Source of the DNA: Kingdonia uniflora | Lineage: Eukaryota > Streptophyta > Magnoliopsida > Ranunculales > Circaeasteraceae | DNA length: 64,000 nucleotides | Direction of reading: 5' to 3' | NCBI GenBank assembly: GCA_014058105.1 | Contig: JACGCM010000940.1 | Span: 1,573,750-1,637,749, forward strand | Shown here: positions 56,898 through 64,000 of the stretch, piece by piece | Numbering within the stretch: the first letter of the stretch is position 1 | Layout: every line of letters starts with the position of its first letter | Position numbers and translations under genes: made by a program | The notes under the pieces: model-generated | Told to the model about the DNA's origin: nothing | Seen by the model: only the letters and a program-made list of their open reading frames with translations | Databases searched by the model: none

Positions 56898-57150
56898 ACT
56901 TACAAAATACAAAAACCCCAAGTATTGGATTCAGTCAGTCTACTTGAATCATACATGGGGGTATACTCGATCCTCGAGCCACACATCTACTTACAAAATA
57001 CAAAAACCTTAAGTATTGGATTCAGTCAGACGACTTGAATCATACCTGGGAGCATGCTCGGTCCTCGAGCCACACATCTACTTACAAAATATAAAAACCC
57101 CAAGTATTGGATTCAGTCAATCAACTTAAATCATACCTAGGGGTGTACTC
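56898..57150 (+). repeat. 91-bp tandem repeat, about 2.8 copies
   Basis: Units start near 56898, 56988 and 57079 with TACTTACAAAATAYAAAAAC and contain AAGTATTGGATTCAGTCA and CATACMTRGGGG. It lies between pol and the antisense ORF. Confidence 0.85.
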
Positions 57151-57310
57151 AACTAATAACAGTAATCATAGTGATTGTCATTAAACTTGAAAGATAATCA
57201 AAGTCAGGAATTCTTACATTGATCACACTATATACATCAATGTCGATAACAAAAGTTACATAAATAAACATAATAGTTTACAAACAGCATTCACATAAAC
57301 ATACCAAAAC

Positions 57311-59012
57311 TTAAACCTCAGGGTTTTCCACCACATCTGAGGTAGTTGGTAGAGCACCATCGTTCACAACATCCACAACAACTCTCGTCATACCACCACC
57401 AACAAGGATTGGAGGCTCAACTTCCATATTTTTCTCACCCATATCTCCTAGATCTCTTTAAATGATTACCTCAACACCCTACTAGGGTTCCACCTCATAG
57501 ACATCATCCTCGTCCGCCTCTTTGGTCTCATAATGCCGCAGGGCTTTGGGGTTGATACCTATTTGGTCGAGATGGATTGAAAGTCGATCCACCTCTACTT
57601 GCTTTTCATTCACTAAATTATGGAAGGTCGCCTTGTTTCGATTTGCCGCAACACGGCCTCGGATCCTTTTGTACTAAGGCCTCCAAACGGTGATCGACCA
57701 TCATGGTTGTTTGGGAAAATGAGTCCATTTTTGGTCCCTCCTCAACTGCTGCCGTAATCGGGTGAGACTCATCCATATTCCTCTTCTGGCCAGCAGAAAA
57801 ACTTTCCACCCAAACATTCGTCTTAAGCGCCTCCCCCTTTGTTCCTGCAACTTTTTTACCATCATCCTGCTAGCGGTCGACTTACCCTTACTTCTTAGCT
57901 AAGGCTGAAAAGAGCTTGGTACCTCATCCAACTGATCAACTTCCACAACATTCGCGCTACCCCCTAGACCTATTTTTCTCTGCCTTTTGTTTTGTTTCTT
58001 TCTCTCTATGGCGACCCCCTTCAACTTGCAATCTTTTTTGCTAACTCTCACCGGCGGTATCTCTAGCTCAGCAAAGATCTTGTTAACCCGCTCATTGTCT
58101 TCGCGGAGAACGGTTTCAAGGTAGCTTGGTTCTAGTGAAATATCCAAGGGTCGAGGCTCTGCTCAAACAAAATAGGTCGTTAGTCGACCACTTACATAAA
58201 GGCATATATATATTCAGATCTAACAAAAGAAACCTACTAGTCTTGTATACTCGATTAATAAAAGCCAAGGTGGGCTCCGGTAACTGTTGTTCCCAGCCAC
58301 CATCGACCATTACTACAGTCTCATTCCAGTATCGTCCAGTGGTGCTCATGTCATAAAACCATGGTCAACTACTGTCGTTTTTTACATGATAGGTTATTTT
58401 CTTTGGATTAAGCGCCTTCTCATCATAATACACAACAATGTCAAGCGATGTTATAGTCGTCTCGCCAACGTGTTTTAAATCTCTGCTGAATGTCTCGACT
58501 ATCAGCATCATCTCATAGAAATTCCCGTTCATCTGGCAAGGGGCAACATCGAAGAAGTTCAATACCTCATTCACCAGATTACTGAATGGGATGATCATAC
58601 CGAGCTTGAGTTGGCTGACATACACAAGTACACCCGATTTCACAAGGTCACGTAAGTCACCCTCATAAAGAGTAATAGTAATAAGAGGGCTAACATGAAA
58701 TCTTTCCCAGTATAACCTCAATTTCTTTTCATGAAAACTCTCTACGGGAGTATCCTCCACATCATCTTCCTCCTCCTAGTTATCTACATCATCATCGTCA
58801 CCTTCCTCTTCCTCGTCCACAACTACTCGACCGGCGTCCTCTTCAATCTCTTCATTATCTTCATCTGCATCGACTTCTTCAATTGGTCGAGATCGAGATG
58901 AACATTCCCCTCGCGCCCTTGCTAGGGGAGGCGCGTCACTAAAATCCATAATCACAAAGTCGTCATCATTATCATATATCTCCTGACGACCAGATGTCGA
59001 TAACTCTCTCAT
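57311..59012 (-). pseudogene. Antisense ORF of the Tat-like element (putative gypsy-type transposon domain)
   Basis: Reads opposite to the element's pol. Exon 1 59012-58238 is one frame with only two stops: an acidic N-terminus (VVVDEEEEGDDDDVD), then FHVSPLITITLYEGDLRDLV, VYVSQLKLGMIIPFSNLVNE and CQMNGNFYEMMLIVETFSRD, GRYWNETVVMVDGGWE and FINRVYKTS. An intron 58237-58159 (GTAGGT...GAGCAG, 79 bp) splits a Lys codon. Exon 2 from 58158 reads KPRPLDISLEPSYLETVLRE, a basic stretch (KKQNKRQRK), later frame-shifted, with a tail ending VVENPEV at 57311. The middle resembles the putative plant gypsy-type transposon domain (PF04195-like). Antisense extra ORFs are known in Tat elements; their function is not established. 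Confidence 0.65.
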
Positions 59013-59288
59013 GTTGAGGTCGGCTATGTCAAATCTATCAACCTATTAACAGGTTGTCAGGTACGCATTTACCTACAAAATTAAAATATGGGGAAAGTCA
59101 AGGTCGACCCTAAGAACAAACCATTTATGGTAGACTTATAAGAATTTTATGTCGAGACGACTTAGTCACCCAGATCATACATAACCAGGTCGATCCTATA
59201 AACAAGTTATATATATACTAAAGGTACCTTCGATGTCTACCAAATGTATCCTGAAGGTCGATCTAAGAAATTTTTATATATTACCCAC
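59013..59288. other. Tat-like element, region before its missing 3' LTR
   Basis: Three loosely repeated GGTCGAYCCTA-type units (59102, 59191, 59259). No gene. Possibly the promoter side of the antisense ORF. Confidence 0.35.
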
Positions 59289-60051
59289 TGTAATAGCCTA
59301 TTTTTGTATTGCACGAAGATAGCGCTTTACACCATTGAAATCTAGGATATTTAGTTATGAACGGGAAATAAATAACGATTTAGCATGAAAAACCCTTGAA
59401 TGGGTTAAAAACTACGACCTCTCCTGAGGATTTCAGAAAGAGAGAGAGGTATATTTAGACTGCTAGTTATTACAAAGAGAGAGAGAGAGATGTAGAAAAG
59501 ATTTTTTAGAGGTTCTTAGAGCAGCCTCTCTAATTCGTAACTATCTAGTCTTAATTATAGGTCTTATAATATGACCGTTGGTTACATTGATGAGGAATGT
59601 TACAATATCGGGTTTTGATGAGTCTTCATGGTGGTCTTTTGTAACGTCTTGATACTTGTTAATCTGTAACGGATTCATTAACATTCTTTAGCTGTAACTT
59701 TAGACCGTTGGGAAGATACGATCTCTTGTGATGCTCGTGTGCATACGACCTGTTGATAAGTGGAGGAGTATCTTCTGTAGCGCAAAGTCACAGGATGTTT
59801 TGATATCTCCGAACTATTGATGAAGATATGATCTCTAATAGTGTCCGCGTGTATTCGAACTATTGATAGATATCTGAGTATTTTCTGCAGTGCGATGTAA
59901 TTGGATGCTTTGTCAACCCCGAGCTGTAGATGAGGAAGTCTGTATTACGATCTCCTTTCTTTTAGTCCTTGATTGGTTATCAGCATGTTTACTCGAGATA
60001 TGTGAGTTCGAATATCGAGCTTAGTACGAGGATTAGAAATAAGCCCTCACA
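59289..60051 (-). repeat. 3' LTR of the second Tat-like element
   Basis: On the minus strand TGTGAGGGCTTATTTC ... GGCTATTACA, 763 bp with TG...CA ends. A duplicated segment (gatacgatctcttgtgat... and gatatgatctctaatagt...) lies at 59714 and 59824. GA runs lie at 59431-59441 and 59475-59489. Confidence 0.6.
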
Positions 60052-60068
60052 AATGCCCCTTCTCAACA
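60052..60068 (-). other. Polypurine tract
   Basis: On the minus strand TTGAGAAGGGGCATT directly precedes the LTR start, the expected site of plus-strand DNA priming. Confidence 0.55.
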
Positions 60069-60344
60069 GATAGCAGGAGAAACGTGTGTTGCGAGTGGTG
60101 TTGGTTGAGAAGTCCAGTCGTCTGAATTGAATGTTGTATTAATGGCTTCCATTTTATCTTGGAAGAATAATAGTTTTGACTTTTGGGTCTCCCAAAAATT
60201 CTTCTTGAGACGTGCACTTGTGATGAATACCTTATTGGAAGTTGTATAATGCATTAAATGTTGCTAGTATAAAACATGGTGAATAGTTACTATCACTGTC
60301 ACCCTGGTTAACGTTGTCAATCATTCAGGTTGGGTTGAGTAGTA

Positions 60345-61375
60345 GTGATGGTGACAACTCGACGCCAAGCATATGAAGCTAGAGTTCAGACAAAAATGAC
60401 AAGTCTGCAAACTCGCTATTTTGGCACCCAAAGTCTTTCTCTGCCGACTCCAATCTCTGTTCCTCCCACTTTCCATGGGATATTGTGGGAAGAAGTAGAG
60501 GAGGCAGAGGATGATTATCATCAACTGTGGCGATTCTATTATGTGGCTTTGTTTGCTGCTCACCGTCAGTCCTGTCTGCGGATGCTTGCAGAGAATACAG
60601 TGGCGGGGGAAGACGAGAAGGCGGAGAAATCGTCTGAGAAGTACTGTCGATACCGTGCAAAAGATTGGGTATTGTAATGGTGGAGGAGGTCCCTCGTTGG
60701 CAGCAGAGGTGGGGGTTATGGAAGAGTGGTGGGATTAATTTTGTCATCTACTTCACTCCAATTCCCCTCCTTAGGCTTTGAGTTTTTCTGCTGGGCCCAC
60801 CATTGTTTTTTCTCAAGTGTTGCACTGTCATCTACGACGTAGGCTATTTTTTGTAAAAGAAAAAATTGTCTGTAGAACTTGTAATCTTTATTTCCGAACT
60901 GGTTGAAGTGTTCGTTCTTGTAACTTGTTTTTCTTGAATAATTAATTCGAACTTTATTATCTTGTCTTGTAAGTGCCTGAAGCTGCTTTTAGAGCTATTG
61001 TAAGATACCATAGAACAATTATCGAACTAGCCACTGATAACATAGGTCGAAAATATGTAGATCGTATTATTGATGAGTTGAATGAAGTATATCTGAACTA
61101 TGTAGGTCGCTCTTATATGTTTGTGGCCTTGTTGAGATATAGTGTTGTTATGTCTGTGGAAATGACGAGGTCATAATTTCTTTCGTGCCATAAGTTCTTG
61201 GTGTTAGAGCCTTGCTGTTGTCAACTTGAATACTTGTTATCATCGGTGGAAATTGGTCGGAGCCTTTGAAAATTGCTCTGGATAAACTTGCTAAAGAGGG
61301 TGTGAGAGCTGCTGATATTGAACTCATTCCGCGTGGTGAAGAGAATTATCCATTTTGTCATTATATGTAAGGTCG
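60345..61375 (+). pseudogene. Unrecognised coding-like fragments
   Basis: Three open pieces: 60345-60677 (MMVTTRRQAYEARVQTKM...), 60973-61176 (AFRAIVRYHRTIIELATDN, RKYVDRIIDELNEVYLNY) and 61255-61368 (PLKIALDKLAKEGVRAADIE, ENYPFCHYM). Helical composition suggests they belong to an ORF of the kind seen downstream, perhaps from a duplicated or rearranged copy. No family can be named with confidence. Confidence 0.3.
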
Positions 61376-61670
61376 GATGATTGATCATAATAAATTAATT
61401 TACTTGTATTGAGGTTGTCTCGTCATTACTTTCTGTATCTATGATAATTTTTGACTGAAATATAACTGAAGTAGGATTTGTTGCTGATTTTCTGCTTCTG
61501 TCATACTGAAATTGAGGTAAGTGGCAGCTGTAATAGCTGTACTTAGGTTTTTGAACTGGAACCATGCTATAAAAGAGCGTAGCAGGATCGTGCAGCCATA
61601 GAAGGTTGTTGCTGTAAGTAATCGTACTGTAAGATCTGTATAAATCTTCTTGGGCAGTGAGCCCTTAATA

Positions 61671-64000
61671 ATGGCAGAGGAGAGAAACAGATGTGATAAC
61701 AGAACACATTACACTAAAAATCATTATGAGGGCAAACAAAAAGATGTGCCTGCTAGGAGAGATGATGTGGACACGTGTCCCGAAGAGCCGTCGTTTTAGA
61801 AATTGAGGGATAATATAAAAGCTTTTCTTCCCTCTTCTCTTAAACCACAATCAGTTGCAGACAGAGCTAGAAGCATTTTTATAGAGAAAAAATCTTCAAA
61901 TTTTGAACGCAGTCCTCCAGTGTTGTGTGATTTTACTAAGAAGGATAAAGTTTTGTCGTCTGAGGTACGAGCGGTGACCGGAGTCAACGACTGTTGCACT
62001 TCTAGTACAGGTTAGTATTTCTGCTTCCATCTTTTCTGATGTTGTATTAGTTTCTTGGAAAACTAGTAGGTTGCATGTTTGAACTTTTTGGGTAGATTAA
62101 TAACGTGTTGGGTACGGCTGAGGGAGGAGGTCTGTTTGATTAATAAAAACTCTGAATAGATTTTTCCTTTATATGTGATAGATGCGCTCAAAAAACCCGA
62201 AACCCAGTAGTAAATTTATTGTATCTACAAGTAGTGAGGAATCATCATCGTCTGATAGGACTATGGATGATTCTGTGGTAATTGGTACTGTAACTGCTGA
62301 TAATTTGGTTGTTTCTTCTGGGAAGGATGTGGGATTGCATGCGGGGAATGAAACTGGGCAATTTTTTAAGTATCCCGAGAATGTAGACGTAGCGAAGAAA
62401 TATTTACAATATAAAAAGAGTTTAGACGGAGAATGGGGGAATTATGTGATGAATGCAGGGTTGTAGTTTAAAACTCTGGTGAGACCGAGTGGTAATGTAG
62501 AGCATTATTAGATGCATTCTCAGGATCAGTAGAAGAGAAGAATGGATATAGGAAATGATATAGATATCGCTTATTATAATAGAACAGGCACAGAGGTCGT
62601 AGAGGAAGGATTCATCTGTTATTCGAACCAGGTCGCATATGGGTTGAGTATTCCCCTAACCTTTTTCCAAAAGGGGGTAATGAATGCACTAAAGAGTTGC
62701 CCTGGTCAATTAAATGGTAACATCTTTGAGATGATGAAAGTCTGTGAAGTTCTTAACCAGAAGTGGAGAGATGGTGGTATTGCAAGACAATTCGTTACGG
62801 ACGATATCTTGAAATACTATAAGTTTAAGCATGTGACAGATCGAAAGAGCGGATATTTTTTTAGTGATTCAGCGAGGCTGAAATTCTTTGATTTTTAATC
62901 TTCTGGGAGACCCTGGTGCGACCATCTTGTGATGGTGAGGAGTAATTGTATGCAAGCGCCTGGGGAACCCGCGCTCAAGCTGATATATAAGAATTTTAAC
63001 GACAGTAAGTATTTTATTTTGCCTACAGTTTGTCTTTTAACTTATTGCGAGCTGCTAACATAGTTTATTGCTGTTTTGGCAGAGCCTAATCCAAAAGCTG
63101 CTGCTGATAATTTAATTTTGTTCGACGTTGTTAGTCGAGAAAGAAACGAACTGAACAAAGTTCTTTGAGAACTAGGAATTCGCCGAGAGAAGAGGCTTAA
63201 CTCTGTAGTTGAAAAAGTGCAACGGGCACATCAAAAATGAGCTATGGCTGCTTCTGGCTCTGTTTATGCTGGTGTTATGGAGATTCCTGCCTGTGTTACG
63301 GGTACTTCGAGCTCCTTAGTTTGGCGACCTCAAATAAAAAAGACGGTGCCGCCTTCTGAACAAATAGCTCCTGTGCAGATACCGCTGGTGGGAACTGAGG
63401 GGGTGGATGCTGATGTAAATAAGGCTCCTCCTCTGAAGAAGCAGAAAAAAGAATTCGATAAAGATATCTGAGCTTCTTCAAAGGGTGTTAACCTCGAAGT
63501 CGTGGAGCAGAAGGCGTTGGATTTGGCTACGAGTGATCCCATCCGCCTAGATACTCAAATTCGATCCAGCATCTCTCATGTATGCAAGGTGTTATTAGAT
63601 TAAATCTTTTCCAGTAATGATCCGATCTTGTAATACTGTTTTGTAGTATTTGTGGTACAGCTTTCTGTTGCTTGGAAGTCAGCCGCGGAGGTGTTGAAGC
63701 TAGCTCCTGTGAATCGTGGCAAACTTGTTCGGCAACATGATACAGATAAAGTTGTTCTGCGAGAACAGTTCGAGCAGGAGAAAGTGTTGCAGAGGGAGCA
63801 GTTCGAGAAGGAGAAGGCTTTGCAGAAAGATAAGTTGGAGAAAGAAGCTGCCGCTACAAAGCAAGAGGTTGAAGATGAGGCGAAGTAGGTTGTTGATATT
63901 GAGGTAGCTTCCCGAAATAAGCTAATTCAAGCCTTCTACTTCTGGGATTTAAGCAGAGAGGATGTCGATCTTGCTCTTGCAAGGAAGTATGGCGAGATCG
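61671..64000 (+). pseudogene. Antisense ORF of the second Tat-like element, spliced, partial
   Basis: Possible start ATG 61671 (MAEERNRCDNRTHYTKNHYE); a first exon to 62010 with donor GTTAGT; acceptor ...GATAG at 62181. Main exon 62182-63004: Ser-rich SSEESSSSDRTMDDS, then GFICYSNQVAYGLSIPLTFF, CPGQLNGNIFEMMKVCEVLN and LVMVRSNCMQAPGEPALKLI. An intron 63005-63082 (GTAAGT...TGGCAG, 78 bp) splits a Lys codon. Next exon from 63083 reads KPNPKAAADNLILFDVVSRE. A further probable intron starts at 63589 (GTGTTA) and ends at 63646 or 63660. The last exon (from about 63661) is a coiled coil of repeated REQFEQEKVLQ-type units and runs off the window. About seven stops. Homologous to the minus-strand ORF at 57311-59012. 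Frames at the first intron do not join simply. Confidence 0.6.

Larger units (their letters stand above)
36475..59288 (+). mobile_element. Tat-lineage-like Ty3/Gypsy retrotransposon, split by a CACTA-like element
   Basis: Gag, protease, RT, RNase H and integrase remnants run in Gypsy order on the plus strand from 37061. Integrase is interrupted at 41077 and resumes at 56129 in the same orientation. After the end of pol (about 56809) come 91-bp tandem repeats and a minus-strand ORF, an arrangement reported for Tat/Retand elements. A TGGCGCCGTC primer site lies at 37036. The 3' LTR is not in the window: at 59289 the LTR of another element begins, which evidently inserted here. Confidence 0.75.
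59289..64000 (-). mobile_element. Second Tat-like Gypsy element, minus strand, 3' end only
   Basis: Begins with an LTR (59289-60051), whose minus-strand start is preceded by a purine tract, so this is a 3' LTR and the element reads leftwards. Its interior carries a plus-strand, intron-containing ORF homologous to the antisense ORF of the first Tat-like element. Pol would lie beyond the right edge. It evidently inserted into the first element ahead of that element's 3' LTR. Confidence 0.6.

Noticed and set aside
60379..60747. 122-residue minus-strand frame
   Set aside because: Overlaps the plus-strand frames, is Pro/Ser-rich by composition and shows no domain.

Overview
This window is plant nuclear DNA, almost certainly from a flowering plant and probably a eudicot (inference). 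Evidence: Ty1/Copia and Ty3/Gypsy LTR retrotransposons of plant lineages, MITEs, a CACTA-like element, a DUF1985-type mobile-element gene, an insertion of plastid DNA carrying part of trnG-UCC, and one gene of the plant self-incompatibility S1 (SPH) family. The DNA is AT-rich and gene-poor. Almost every coding stretch carries stop codons or frame changes. I see no intact host gene and no intact autonomous transposon.

Layout. 1-1.94 kb: a decayed DUF1985 gene on the minus strand running off the left edge, followed by a duplicated ~400-570 bp segment. 3.6-7.0 kb: a short-LTR Copia-type element without coding capacity; its 3' LTR is split by a 1.35 kb element made of two ~470 bp inverted arms. 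7.2 kb: an hAT-type MITE. 7.8-13.3 kb: a decayed minus-strand Copia element. 13.45-13.93 kb: the SPH gene on a small island of unique DNA, with its start codon apparently lost. 14.5-27.3 kb: a rearranged Athila-like Gypsy region with several LTR pieces in both orientations, a plastid-DNA insertion, and a Mutator-like element with 120-bp tandem repeats. 27.8-36.5 kb: a decayed Copia element whose gag is split by a 2.6 kb Gypsy solo LTR. 36.5-59.3 kb: a Tat-lineage-like Gypsy element whose integrase is split by a 15 kb CACTA-like element. That CACTA-like element itself holds two Copia elements of one family in opposite orientation, a PIF/Harbinger-type MITE and an hAT-type MITE. 59.3-64 kb: the 3' end of a second Tat-like element on the minus strand, running off the right edge.

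The most interesting point is a pair of antisense, intron-containing ORFs, one in each Tat-like element (57.3-59.0 kb minus; 61.7-64.0 kb plus). Both lie between pol and the 3' LTR or beside the 3' LTR, both read against the element's own pol direction, and both carry an intron of 78-79 bp at the same place and in the same phase. Target-site duplications could be read directly for six insertions, so much of the nesting order can be reconstructed.
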